A DNA stretch of 64,000 nt from NCBI GenBank assembly GCA_031835245.1, contig JAVKOQ010000169.1, positions 51,001 to 115,000 of the forward strand, written 5' to 3'. The position numbers and the translations under genes were made by a program. Positions 24,069 through 36,060 of this stretch are shown here, piece after piece. Source of the stretch: Balamuthia mandrillaris (Eukaryota; Discosea; Longamoebia; Balamuthiidae). Each line of letters opens with the position of its first letter. Position 1 is the first letter of the stretch. The notes beneath the pieces were generated by a model that ran no database searches, was not told where the DNA came from, and saw nothing but the letters and a program-made list of their open reading frames with translations.

Positions 24069-25682
24069 TTAGGACGAAGAGGAAGGGGAAGCAGAGGAGG
24101 GGGAGGAGGAGGAGGAAGACAGGTGAAGCAGCCGCCACTTGCCGCAACACACCGGACAACAATTATTCCAGTTAGCAACGAATGCAACTTCTGGCATTGT
24201 TGTCACAGCAGCTTCATCGGCACCACTGCTTGTAGAGGAAAGGGGAGGTACTGAGACTCGCCCACATCTGTTATTTTTGCAAACCAATGTCAGTTAAGAA
24301 AAGACCAGGAGAGAGGGAGGGAGGGAAGGAGGGAGGAACCTTATGCATTGACGGAGTCGTTTGGTTTGAGACTCGAGCACGGAGGATATTTGAGGTTGAC
24401 AGGTGACTACATCTGGCCGACGAAGAAGTGCCACCGTATCTTGCTGTTGCTGTTGTTGGGCTTTTGGTTCTTTCCATGAGGCCTTTTGTCGGGCTCTCTT
24501 TCGCCGCTCTTTATTTTCCTCAGTATATTCTGTCTTCAACAACTTCAAAGAAGATTCAGAAACAGAAAGAAAAAAGAGACAATCGAAGAAAAAGAGAATA
24601 GAAAAGAGAAGTTAAAAAAAGGGAACATACAGTGCGGTGCAAAAGACCAATTCTCTCTGGCAAAAGGTTAAGCCGAAGCAGCAATGCTTTCATGTCATGC
24701 ACAGGTTGAACAAAAGCAGAAGCGTCCCGCAACACGGCCAAGCCATCTGGTGGAGGAGAGGAAGACGAGAAGGATTGGCGAAGACTTGTGTGGATGGCTT
24801 TCAATGACTGCAACGCAGATTTTTCTGTTTGTTTTGTTTGACAAATTCGACATTGGAATAAACAACCAAAGGAAAGATAAGGAGAAAAAGAAGAACGAAC
24901 GAACAAACCTGAAGTCTGAGTTGGTGCAGCACCCTGGGGCTGTTGAGGTGATGCAATGGAGAAGACGAAAGAACTTAGCCCACAAACAAATGCATAGAGT
25001 ACTTCTACTTGGCTCATGGTGTAGGAAGAGAAGGCGACGGAAGGCGGTGCGGCACCGCTTCCTCCCGAAGCTTGAGCGATGACGATGCCACTGTACACCA
25101 AAACTTGTCGCAGTTGAGCCAAAAAGTTTTCATCCAATATAAGTTCCAGCTATTAAAAAGCAAACAAATGAACAAGGAGCAAAGAAATGGAGAAATATGA
25201 AAGAGAGAAAATGGAAGAAGGGATAGTTTACCATAGGCAGAGGGCCAGCTGGGCCGAATATAGAAGGAGGAGCACGCATGAAGAACTCTTCAGCATTGCT
25301 TGACCGCTGCAAGCACTCAAGTTGCCACTTGTAAACGGCAGTTGAATCACTCGCCTCCTCATTTGAAGAATGGTCGAGTGACAACCAAGAGGATGGATCT
25401 CCCCGGTTGACAAAGTGTTGCACAACTTTAAGCAACAAGACAGTAAAGTCCATCGCCCACAGACTCAACGGTTTCAAATGTAGAAGTCCATCTAATAATG
25501 TGGGTTAACAAACAAAAAAAAATGTAAATGCTGAAATAAATAATAACCGACCGTCAATCTTAGGATAAAACTGAAGTTGAGAAACAAGACTATTGGGAGG
25601 TATAAAGTCCGCTGCAACATTTGAGTAAATGGTTGGTAATCAGAGTGGAGGAAGAAGAAGAAGAAGAAAAATGAGAAGAAAA

Positions 25683-25713
<31 letters not shown>

Positions 25714-28267
25714 AAGAAGAACAAGAAGAAGAACAAGAAGAAGAAGAAGTAGCAGCGGCAGCGGCAGCGGCAGCAGCAGCAGAAGCCGAAGCCGAAGCAG
25801 AAGCAGAAGCCGAAGCCGAAGCATAAGCATAAGCATAAGCATAAGCATAAGCATAAGCATAAGCATAAGCAGAAGCCGAAGCCGAAGCCGAAGCAGAAGC
25901 AGAAGCAGAAGCAGAAGCAGAAGCAGAAGCAGAAGCAGAAGCAGAAGCAGAAGCAGAAGCAGAAGCAGAAACAGAAGCAGAAACAGAAGCAGAGATAGAA
26001 AGAAGAGGAGGAGAAACGCAACTGCGAATCGACTTCTTGGCAGCACTTTCGAGCGATGAGCGCAGCACATCAAAAATGAACAATAAGTATAGCCTCGCTG
26101 ATGTATTAATAAAACCTGCTTCGTCACCAATACATCTGTGCACACAACAAGGAAGAGGAAGAGAAAAAAGAGAGTCAGTCAGAAAACAGAGCGTTGCGTG
26201 ATGTACGTACCGTTGAATGAATCCTTTTAGGCTGAGCACTTGCTGCATATAGGAACGTTGTTGAGAATCAACGCTGCGCATCTCTGCAACTATGATACCC
26301 AGTGATGCTCTAACGACAGCTTTTGATCAACGAAATAAGTATGCAAAAAGAACAGAATGAAAGAAACAAAAGAAAGAATGAACGAGTACCTCTATAAGGC
26401 TCTGGTTGTGCGTGCATTAGCACGGAGAGCCAAAGAGCAAGATCCCACCAATCAGAAGACTTCACGAGGGACAATTGCAACATGTCTGCTGCTTGCTGAG
26501 CCAGAGCATCAAGTATTGCTGGCGCAGAAGCGAATGCCTCTGAGTTGAAGTTCACAGCCCCAGATTGTGCGTCCCAAATGGAACCGAAAGAAGAAATATA
26601 AGAAGAAGAGTGAATGGAGGAATAGAGAAAAGGCACAAAGGAAAGATGGTAGAAGCAAAGTTGGCCGGAACAAGTGAGCGTTGCTACAGAAGTAGCGTTC
26701 GGAGAGAGAGCAAGTGCAATGGGAATATCCATAGCAGTAGAAACGGTATGACTTTTGGCTTTACTGGTTGTTTTTTGCTTTGACGGTGAAGTGGGCGAAG
26801 AAGACGATGACGACGATAGAGGCTTGGTGTTGTTGTGTTGTTTCCATTTTAGTGGCGTCGTGGCAGTCACGAGCGCTAATGTTTTGCTAAAACAAGAATG
26901 AGAATAAGATAAAAAATAATATAGCAGACGAGAAATAGAACAAGAAGCACAGGAAGATACCTTTGTCGAACCTCAAACACGCCAGTGACATAGGTAAGAA
27001 ACAAGAATTCGCCCTCGCAGTGAAAGTTGGTGACAAAGGAGGGAGGTACTGTGGCAGGAAGAGAGGAAGAAAGAGAGGGTGGCGGAAGTGGCGCTTCCTC
27101 CAAGAAGACCTCTCGCACAGCCTCCCATCGCCCTACTTTGGATTGGGAAGAACTGGCAGGAGAAGACGAGGAAGAAGGAGAGGAAGAAGGAGCAGGAGAG
27201 GAGGAAGAAGAGGATAAAGAGGGAGTAGGAGGCAGTTTGGCGCCAGGAATTTTCGTCCATATATCACTTAGAAATGGTGGGCATTGGCGTTGGCCAGATT
27301 CAAAGGAAGTAGTGGGAGCGCTCTCTTCTGTGATTTTTGGTTCATCGGCTGCTTCTGTCTTTATGACGTCGTTGACGTTTTGAGGTTCTCGCTCTCTAAA
27401 TTCCCATCTTGTAAGAATTGAGGTTACTTTGGAAGCGCCATTGCCGAGGGCTGGTTTAGAAACCCAAAATGAGCAACTGACAGAATACAGTTTGCCGAGA
27501 GAAGGAGAAGGAGAAGGAGAAGGAGAAGGAGAAGGAGAAGGAGAAGGAGAAGGAGAAGAAGAAGAAGAAAAAGAAGAAAAGAAGAAGAAGAAGAAGAACG
27601 GGGAACAAGAAGAATAAGAAGGAAAACAAAACCACTAAAATAACTGCAAGAATAAGGAGAAGGAGATAACCTGATGTAACGGTAAAAAGAGCTTGACCGT
27701 GAGAGGATGGGTCGAACCGAATATGAATTGGTGAGGAAATGATGGTACTATCAGGAAAAGGCATTGGAGAAAGCGTGGGCGAAGCATCTGGCAGAGAAAA
27801 ACTGGCAATTAACTGAGATGTAAGTGCTGAAACACAAAATAAAATGTTAAAACAGTAAAACCAACGACTTGATTAAAGTGGAGAAAGAAGATGCTAAGTA
27901 CTGAATTGAGCTAAGTTCAAAGTGATTTTATATACAGAAGCTAATTTTCCGGCAGTTGTAAAAGGGTCCATTGTCACGAGCATCATATCACCATCTACAA
28001 AATTAAAAAAAAAAGAATCGTCAGTGTTACAAAGACACGAAGAAAGAGAAAGAGAGAGACCTGGAGTTTGAGTGACATCGGCATGGGCGATGCACAATGA
28101 GCCCTGAGGAACGGCAGGAACGTGGCTTAGTTTTGTGGCAATGCTGCTCCATCGTTCCTCAAACATTCTTTTGAAAAATACCAAAATCTGAAATTACATC
28201 AGCATTGGTTAAAACAGAAAAAATAAAGTACAGAGGATGTACGAGAACATTCGATTGAAGAACGAAC

Positions 28268-28315
<48 letters not shown>

Positions 28316-29351
28316 CAATCCATTTGTAGAGACATAGAGAAAGCAAGGCATGCCGAGTTCCACGTACGCCGTCCCTAAGTTGCTGTTTGTATTTGCTGTT
28401 GCTGCAACAGAAGAAACGCCAAAAAACTTGTTAGTGATTGCGATGACGAAGTGAACAAGAAGGACCAAGAGATAAATACGAGGAACAAGAAACTTGGAAT
28501 AGATAGAGCTGTGTTTGTCATCGCTGGCTTTCATTGTTGGCAGTTGAAACTATAGCCCGAAAAACAATGAGAATGTAAACAACTAACAAAAGTAAACTTG
28601 TGGGTGGTTTTAAAAAAGCAATACCTCTCGTCGCATTGAACTCAGCCATTTGATAACAACCACATTCTCGAAATCTACTGACTTTACTCTTGTCCAATTG
28701 TTGATGTACTCCTGCAAAGAAGCGAGAGAGAGAGAGAGAGAGAGAGAGTAAGAGAAACAGGGTGGAAAGCAGCAGAAGCAGAAGAACAAGAAGAAAGAGA
28801 ACAAGAATATGTGACTTGACAGAGACCAGAAAGAAGAGAGAGACTAGAGAGAGAAGAGAAAGAGACCAGAGAGAGAAATGGTACCTTACGCTCCCAAATC
28901 TCAACATGGTCGTTGGTATCGGCTGACAGCAACAGCGGGCCGCAAGAGGAGGGCGCCCACTCCAAAAACCGAATGGCGGACTTGTGCAGCGTTCGAAGGC
29001 TGACGTACTCCTCGGGAGAGTCCGCGTGAAGGATGAAGATGGGTTGAGCCAAGGCCCCGCTGGGCGTAAGGCTGGCGCTTCCTTCATTGATAAGCCCTTC
29101 GGTGGAGGCAAACGCCAACAAACTATCATCAGACCACGCCATGCATCTTGTTGTGTTTTTTGTTTTTCATCTCATCAGACTCGAATGTGAAAATTAAAAA
29201 AAAGAGTAGTGGACCAAAAAAAGAAGGATCACCTTGGAGAGGGAGCGTCAAAGAAGGTTCGGCAGAGGCGAGCCACTTTGGGCTTGGTCCATGGTCGGGA
29301 GAGGTGGTTGTTCCTGATCTGTTGGATGGTCACGCCGCCAACTTCTTCCAT
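24069..29351 (-). CDS. MED16: Mediator tail subunit MED16
   Basis: MED16 is a WD40 plus helical subunit of the Mediator tail, linking activators to RNA polymerase II. I read 19 exons (29351-29233, 29146-28885, 28711-28625, 28549-28480, 28401-28316, 28187-28061, 27994-27902, 27826-27671, 27476-27464, 27407-26961, 26886-26390, 26319-26211, 26135-26023, 25611-25552, 25491-25232, 25149-24909, 24824-24631, 24542-24340, 24267-24069), exactly 1,112 codons. The N-terminus has CMAWSDDSLLAFAS and ILHADSPEEYVSLRTLHKSA with FLEWAPSSCGPLLLSADTND, matching human MED16. Further blocks are SSDWWDLALWLSVL, SYMQQVLSLKGFIQR and LLHLKPLSLWAMDFTVLLLK. The C-terminus holds the zinc-type CIRCGR...CCPVCCGKWR. The predicted 13-nt exon and the boundaries around the 25.6-26.0 kb repeat are the least certain parts. 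Confidence 0.85.
25640..26015 (-). repeat. Intronic (TTCTGC)n / (TTATGC)n hexamer array in MED16
   Basis: About 375 bp of TTCTGC and TTCGGC hexamers with a block of nine or so TTATGC units, ending in a TTC-rich tract (read on the minus strand). A donor at 26022 with the correct phase removes it. It is also open in frame as Ser-Ala/Tyr-Ala repeats, so partial retention cannot be excluded from sequence alone. Confidence 0.85.
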
Positions 29352-29393
29352 CTTCCTCTCTCTCTTCTCTTTTTCTTTTTCGTTCGGTGGAGC

Positions 29394-29618
29394 ACTAAAA
29401 CTGAACGTTTTGTGCACCATTTGAGCACTAACGCTTCACACTTTTCATGATTGACCTCTAAAACTGAACACTTGGTGCACCAATAGAACACAAACTTTGC
29501 ACGCTTGTCATGATTGACCACTTGAACTGCACAAATTGAAAACAAACATTGCACGCTTTTCTTGATTGACCACTAAAACTGCACAATATGAACAATATTT
29601 CTGCACGTTTAGCCTGAC
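29394..29618. repeat. Four-copy tandem repeat in the MED16 / penta-EF-hand divergent promoter
   Basis: Two 63-bp units (29394-29456, 29457-29519), a 52-bp unit (29520-29571) and a partial fourth (29572-about 29618). Units begin CTAAAACTG and end TCATGATTGACC; the internal word TTGCACGCTT is shared by units two to four. The array fills most of the 302 bp between the MED16 and penta-EF-hand start codons, so it probably overlaps both promoters. Confidence 0.85.
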
Positions 29619-29653
29619 GAAAAAGAAAGAAAAAGAATTAGAGATAAGAAAAA

Positions 29654-31535
29654 ATGTACGGTGGTGGAGGAGCACAAGGAGGAGGAGGAGGAGGTTATCC
29701 CTCGCAAGGTGGAGCCTACCCACCACCCTCTCAACAACCAGGTGGTGGTAGTGGTGGTGGTGGAAGTTATCCTCCACCGGTGGCCTCTCAACAGCAAGGT
29801 TATTATGCCTCACCACCACCACAAGGTGGAGGCTATGGAGCACCGTATCCACCACCCTCACAACAAGGAGGAGGAGGAGGAGGCTATGGAGGAGGGTATC
29901 CTTCACAACAACAACAACCAAGTGGAAGCTATGGTAGTGGTGGCGGTGGTGGTTATGGAGGAGGAGGATATGCTGCACCGCCTTCTTATGGAGGAGGAGG
30001 ACAAGGACAGTACCCACCACCATCGCAACAAGGCTATGGAGGAGGAGGAGGAAGAGGACAGGGACAGTATCCACCACCTTCCTATGGTGGTGGTGGTGGT
30101 GGAGGAGCTCCACCTTCATCGAGTGGCGGCGGCATGGGCTGGGTACTGGCTTTTTTTTTTGGGTTCTTCCGTGCTGTGCTTTTTCCACAGATTCATTCTT
30201 TCTTCTATGCATGTGTGTGTGGTGTGTGTGTAGGGCCAGAACTACTATAACATGCTACAGGCTCAAGAGCTGTCGCAACTGCAAGTATGTACTTCCCTGT
30301 TATTAAGGGCCTCTCTGTTGGCTGTCTTCTCTCCTCCTCTCCTCGTCTTCTTTTTCTTTCTCTCCTGCTCTTCTTTCTCTCCTTCTCTCCCCTCCTCCTG
30401 CTCTCTTTTCTTCTTTCTCCTCTGCTTTCTCTCCTTCTCCTCCTCCTCTTCTCTCCCTCTCTCCTTCTCTTCTTTCTTTCGTTGTTCTTCTCTCTTCTTG
30501 CCGCCGTCGTAGCGTTAACATGTAATGCTTTGTTAAAAGGCATGGTTCAACAGTGTAGATACGGACCGAAGCGGCCTCATTTCTGCTTCTGAATTGGCTC
30601 GTCAGTCGGTATGTCTTTATGTCCATCTCTCTATATACTGCCTCTTTCATGCCTGAGCTCATTCACTCTTGTGACCACTTTTCTCTTGGCTTCTTGTCAT
30701 GAAGTGGGGAGGCAACAGGTTCGGGGAACAAACTGCAAAGCTGCTCATCCGTGTGTTTGATAGGGTAGGCCACCTTCCTTTCTCTTGTGTTGTGGTTTGA
30801 TTGCTCGCAGCATTGTTTCTCAACGTGTCATCTGGCTATAACAGCAAAAACGTGGTGAAATCAACTTTCAAGGTTTTAATCTCTTTTCCACGTCTCTTTT
30901 TTTGTTTCCCTGCATGCTTGTTTTATCTCTTCACTCTTCGCTGACTTTAGAGTATTCGTTGCGAGTTTAGAATATGCACAGCTTCATAAGGTTCGCCCTT
31001 TCTCTACTTTAGCAAATGGCTCCATTCTCATTTTTGCTACCTTTCAGTTCGTCATGTCGATGGTACAAGCCTTCCAAAGCTTTGACACGTACATTCTTTC
31101 TTGCCTTCTCCTCTCTTTCTCTTTCTCTCTCTCTCCCCCCTCTTTTCCTCATCAAACAATGTCTATAGAAGGAGAACAGGTGCGTTGGACGCCAACGCGA
31201 TAAACCAAGCATTGAACAAAGGAGGATTCAGGTTCAGCGCGGAGACCATCAACATCCTCGTCAAAAAGTACAGCGGGGACCGAGGCCTCCTCTCCTTTGA
31301 GAACTTTATTCAGCTGTGCGCTTTCTTGGGACAGGTCAAAAGTACTTTTGAGTGGAGCGACAGTGGTGCGTTTTCTATTTGTTGTCTCACCCCCCTTCTC
31401 GTTTGTTTTTGTTTCTTCGTTGTGTTAATTTACTTTCTTCTCTCTCTCTCTCTCTCTCTCTCCAACACAAAAGATCGAGATGGCTCTGTAGCCGTGGATC
31501 TTTACCAACTGATAGGACTCGCAGCTGCATTTTGA
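29654..31535 (+). CDS. Glycine/proline-rich penta-EF-hand protein (ALG-2/peflin type)
   Basis: Group I penta-EF-hand proteins are Ca2+ sensors that bind ESCRT and COPII partners at membranes. I read nine exons: 29654-30142, 30234-30284, 30540-30608, 30705-30764, 30845-30872, 30971-30990, 31048-31088, 31169-31365 and 31474-31535, 339 codons in phase. Residues 1-163 are low complexity, with repeated GGGGYG and YPPPSQQ units as in peflin. EF1 is canonical (DTDRSGLISASE) in AWFNSVDTDRSGLIS. EF2 (DRQKRGEINFQE) and EF3 (DTRRTGALDANA) look degenerate. EF4 lies in SGDRGLLSFENFIQLCAFL and EF5 in SDSDRDGSVAVDLYQL. The helix YAQLHKFVMSMVQAFQSFD is characteristic. Exon 6 is only 20 nt. Confidence 0.9.
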
Positions 31536-31927
31536 GGGTCCTCTGCTCGCGCATGGTGGGTCGTTTCCGTTTTCATCGAGACCACCGCGCAAGCTTGGCT
31601 GGCCCTTCCATTATAACGAACTTCCTCTAATTTTTTTTTTCTTTGGGCCAAAGGTGAGGATGATGGTGCGGCACTTACACGCGAAATTTCTATCAATTTG
31701 TCCAATCGAAAGCTCCCATTGTTAAAAAAAACCTGTTCATTTTGTTACCATTTGTGTCTGTGGTCCATGGTTATTTTTGTGGTGGGGAGGCCTCCGCGTT
31801 CACCTGCAAAAAAGAAGGGAAAGAAAAAAGAAGGGGAGGGAACAAGTGGAGTCCCAAATAGCCACCAAAGCAATCAAATAAAAAGGGAGAGAAAACATAA
31901 AGGAATTGGTAGGTAAGAAAACGAAAG
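31536..31927. other. Intergenic, penta-EF-hand 3' end to secreted protein promoter
   Basis: 392 bp with no ORF or repeat of note. A-rich sequence with GAAAGATGGGG precedes the next start codon. Confidence 0.5.
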
Positions 31928-34034
31928 ATGGGGCAGCGGTTGTGGCTCACCCTCGCCCTTGTGGCAGTGGTGCTAGGTTTGGTGGCGGCAGAATTTGAGG
32001 GGATTCGCCCCGACTGGATGGTCATACGAGAGGATTACTTTTCTCAAAGAACGGAATTCGACACGGAGGCTTTCTCAGCCGAGCAGAGGATCGACCTCCT
32101 GCAACAAATCGCAGATAGCGATCTTTCCAACGACATCGTAACTCTTCCGGAATGCACTGACAGAAGATCCGCTGGCACAGAGTTTGAGGTGAAGAAGAAA
32201 ACTGCAGCACAAGGTACCTTTTGCAACCTCGTACGACTTGGAGGGCAAGGTGTTCCGGTATCTAACACCCATTTGTTTTTCCTTTTCACTTCTCGTCCGA
32301 TATTCCTCGTCTTCCTCCTTCGATATTCTTTTGCCGCTCCTCCATCACACAGCGTCCCAGGTTCAAAGGTCATGGATGGAGCCCAAAGCCCCCGAGGTCC
32401 CTGCCCAGTCCCCTAAGACCTCCTTCAAGATGAAGTTCGCCTCCAAGTCTGCATCCTCCGACAGCAACAACAACAGGAACTTCTACCCCAACGCCTTGGG
32501 CGATGCCCGCAACTTTTGGCGTGTGAGCAAGCTCGTCGCTGACAACCAGTACTTGGAGTACCCCTACTCTGCCATCGTGCGAGTGGTCACCGTGGACAGC
32601 GACAACAAGGTCGTGCACTGCACCGGCTCGGTCATCGGCGAGAGCACCGTGCTGACCTCCCCTCTCTGCGTCTACGGAGCCTCCAAGCCGCCGGTCATCC
32701 TCACCGGCTTCAATGGCCAGTACTTCCAGCACGCCTTCCTGACCTCGGCCATCCACATCCCCCTCAACTGGGACCACTGCGAGCAGACCACCACGGTCTT
32801 CCACAACACCTCCATCCTGGACCTGTCCTTCAGGCCCAGCCTTGCCGAGGTGCCCGTCCCCTCTCCTGGCTCCTGGGCCTTCCTCCACGTGGCCCCCAAC
32901 AAGGTCACCTTCAACAAGGAGGTGCACACCTACTCCCAGCGGTCCGGACCCACACCCCCTGACCTGAGCCGGTACCAGGAAGGCCCAAGGAAGGTCGAGC
33001 CGGCCCCCGAGCCCATGCCCTGGCACCAAACCTTGCTCACCCCCGACACCTACTCCAACAAGCTCTGCGATGAGGACGCCGCCGCCGACGCCCACTGCAA
33101 GGTCGGCCGCCGCAACTTCCCCTACACCGACCCGACCTGCGTCTACGACACGGACGCCGACCAGACGCCCTGCAGGGACCCCTTTGCCCCGTCCTTCACC
33201 TACGACCCCGAGACGCAGGAGGAGGCCGTGCCCTCCCGCGGCTACCTCCCCATCGGCAGCGTGACCGGCACGTTGGGCCTCGGCGCGGTGTACCTCCCGG
33301 ACCTGGCCACCTTCCCCGGCTATGACCACCGCCGCAACCTCGGCCGTCGCCTCAACATCCTGGACGCCAACGTGGAGGCGGTGTTCGGCAGCCCGCAGGT
33401 CAGCTTCAGGGACGACTACTTCAACGTGGAGGCCGATTGGTTGGCCCGCGGTGCGCCTGCCATCGTCAACATCGGCTTCACATTTGAGGAGGACATGGAG
33501 CCCCCCGAGCAGGCCCCGTTCTTCTGGGCCAAGCTGCGCAACACCGTGGCCGGAGTGGTCTCCCTCTCCTCCAAGGACTTCTCGGCCACGCCCGAGGAGG
33601 ACGTCTTCATCGGCAGCAGCGGCAGCCTCTTTGGGGATGACTTTAAGGAGTTCCTCTTCCTCTACTGTCAGCTGGGATGCGAGAGGTTCTGCCAGATCGA
33701 TCATGCCTGCGGCAACAACCGCCTGGACCAACCGCTGGAGAAGGCTCCCGAGTTGGAGTACTTCCCCTCCATCTTTTACATGCCCGAGGAGTGCGATGAG
33801 GGCGTCGGCTACCGCTATGAGAGTGACCCGGAGAGCTTCAACTCGGATGCTCCCAATGCCGCTTCTGGCTGTAGGCGTGACTGCACTCGCTTGAGGTGCG
33901 GTGATGGTATCGTGGATGATGGGGAGGGTAACGTGGATGCGTTTGGTCGTCCCTTGCCTGCGGAGGAGTGCGATGAGGGTCTTAACAACGGAGGGCCTGG
34001 CAGTGGTTGCAGCGTCGAATGTACGTTGATTTAA
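31928..34034 (+). CDS. Large secreted protein with C-terminal cysteine-rich CGDG repeats
   Basis: A predicted extracellular protein of about 655 residues in two exons (31928-32213 or to 32249, and 32353-34034; both donors keep phase). Residues 1-21 are a signal peptide (MGQRLWLTLALVAVVLGLVAA). The middle (CTGSVIGESTVLTSPLCVYG, then an NTSILDLSF-like strand) loosely recalls the core of trypsin-fold domains, but a catalytic His after the TSPLC strand is absent, so an inactive fold is only a guess. The C-terminus has the CGDGIVDDG...EECDEGLNNG...GCSVECTL pattern of extracellular cysteine-rich repeats (DUF4215-like), preceded by a degenerate copy (CGNNRLDQ...EECDEG...GCRRDC). Third codon positions are almost all G or C, unlike its neighbours, suggesting high expression. 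The stop is 134 bp from the convergent DPAGT1 stop. Confidence 0.75.
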
Positions 34035-34104
34035 GGATTGGAAAACACTATATAAAATTCTTTGAAAGTTTAGTCTGTTTTTTTGTTGTTGTTTACAAAA
34101 GTGA

Positions 34105-34138
<34 letters not shown>

Positions 34139-34168
34139 AAAGGAAACACAAGAAAACCAAAACCAGTT

Positions 34169-34522
34169 CTAGTTGATTTGTTCGTATACAAGTCCAGCCA
34201 ATCGATAACGAACAGCAAAGGCAACGACGCTGCAGAACACTTGGAAGAGCAGCATGTAAAAGGTCAACCTTGGTTCGGAGGTCGGGCCGATAAGCTTCAA
34301 CATAAAGTTGATGATAGTGAGGTTGTTCATTGCCACTTCTCCCTTGTTCTCTTTGTTGGGGATGACGTGCACCATACGGAAGGCGCGAAGCACAGAGTAG
34401 ACGATACGACCCAAGAAGGGAAGTTCCGCTGGTTTGAAAGTCGCTCTGCTCATCTCTAAGAGACCTGTATCTTTGTTGAACCTTGAGGGATTGTTTGGAA
34501 AGAAATTGTTAATAAATGTTCG

Positions 34523-34555
<33 letters not shown>

Positions 34556-35790
34556 AAGGGAGATAAGGGAAGGAAAGAAACAAAAATATAGAAACAGAAG
34601 GAACAATAAAAACAAAAAAGTACTTAGGAAGTCGGTGACGAGGACAAGGAATAAGGCCAAAGAGTTGCGGCACTGAGTAAAGAAAGTTGAGGATCTGAGG
34701 GATGAAGAAGAGCAGCATGGTCTTGCTGAAGTGACCTAGAATGCCCACCACAGCAAAGGTCATGCCCGCAAAGTAACAGAACGTGTCCCCAACAAATACC
34801 CACGAGGGATACCAGTTGAAGTAAAAGAGAGGCAACGAGGTGGCAAGGAATGGCGTGATGAAGTACAGGGAGAAGAGATGGCTCTCTCGCGACTCGCCGC
34901 TCAATTGAAGCACGTTGTGGACCAAGATAGATGCTGCGATGACCAAGGATTGGCCCACCTCCACTCCATTGATGCCAGCAAGGATGTTGATGGCGTTGGT
35001 GCAGAAGACGGCCAACATGCCCATGTAGATATAGTAGAAGATGCCGAGGTTGACCGTGGTGGAACCTACCAGGCCGCGCAGCGGGGTTGGAACCACGATA
35101 AAAGTGGAGCCCTCATTCACCATGTAGACCATCAGCAGAGGCAAGGTGGCGATGGTTGGCAGGAGCAGCTTGTGGCGCCAGCGAAGGTTGAGCACGTCGT
35201 CGGCAAAGCCCAGGAAGATCATGCAGCAGATGGAGAGAAGGGCGCAGATGAACTCCACAAACTTAAAAACAACAGTGAGACAGTGGGCGAGAAGAGAGAA
35301 CGAGACAACGAGGGGAGCGAGAAGAGAGAGTAGGGTGAAAGAAAACAACAAGCGCTGCTATACCTCAGCGTGAGGAAATACGGCGGGCTCCTCCCCAGCA
35401 GCCAACTTGAGCCAGTACGACAGGAAAGGAAATGGGATGAAACAGAACATGACGATCAAATAAACCGCTCCAGTGATAACGCCCAAGCTTTCGGCACTAC
35501 ACATTTTTTTTTAGAATCAGACCTGATTAAAAAATACAAAATCCAAAAAAAACCTCACAGACAACGCACACTTTGTCATCAGAAGTTTTGTTGAGGTCTT
35601 TGCCCCAAAGACCGGCCTGGAGGAAGAGGGAGCGCGTGGCGGGGATCAGCTCAAAGGTGAGCATGAGGCCGAACGTGCCGAGCACCGCGTTGATGACCAA
35701 CGGATCTTGCCTGTACTCTTCAGGCGCGTAGAAAGCCAACCCCGCCGCTACGGACAGGGAGGCGGCCCAGAGCGCACCTGACCCTCTCAT
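34169..35790 (-). CDS. DPAGT1: UDP-GlcNAc:dolichyl-phosphate GlcNAc-1-phosphotransferase (DPAGT1/ALG7)
   Basis: This ER enzyme makes GlcNAc-PP-dolichol, the first step of N-glycan precursor assembly, and is the tunicamycin target. I read four exons: 35790-35570, 35496-35364, 35261-34624 and 34481-34169, 434 residues, close to the human 408. Conserved blocks include [42 protein letters not shown] and [19 protein letters not shown]. They continue with [56 protein letters not shown] and [10 protein letters not shown]. The Asp pairs and [13 protein letters not shown] match the active-site loops of the family. About ten transmembrane helices are apparent. It shares a 270-bp divergent promoter with KIN17. 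Confidence 0.97.
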
Positions 35791-36060
35791 CCTTTTTCTT
35801 TCTTTCTATTTTTTTTTGTCTTCTTTCTATTTGTTTTCGGTGTTCATGCCACGTCACATATGTCATGTCGTCCTGAAAACGTCATACCAACCAAATGAAC
35901 GACCAATAGAAAATCAAATATATCGATCGTTACATGAGGGTTCGTCGATTATTAATAGAATTTTCGACAAATAATATCTGTCGACATGTCCACATAAAAC
36001 ATCCGAACAAAGAAAAAGAAAAAGAGGAGAGGAAGAGAGAAGGGAAGGGACCAGGCGGCA
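35791..36060. promoter_or_regulatory. DPAGT1/KIN17 divergent promoter with GTCGAC/GTCGTC elements
   Basis: Within 270 bp are CATGTCGTCCTG (about 35864), TCGTCGATTATT (about 35942), TTCGACAAATAAT and CTGTCGACATGTCC (about 35979), variants of a word seen in other intergenic regions here. An ATATCGATCG palindromic word lies near 35920. Both genes are housekeeping genes. Confidence 0.45.

Noticed and set aside
25640-26135. Translated Ser-Ala/Tyr-Ala tract in MED16
   Set aside because: The frame is open through the hexamer array, but a phase-correct donor at 26022 upstream of it gives a compact junction into the next conserved exon, so an intron is more likely.
32370-34160. A 596-codon open frame on the minus strand
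   Set aside because: It is the antisense of the GC3-rich secreted-protein exon, made of Val/Gly/Ala/Leu/Arg with no domain. Strong G/C-ending codons on one strand remove stops on the other.
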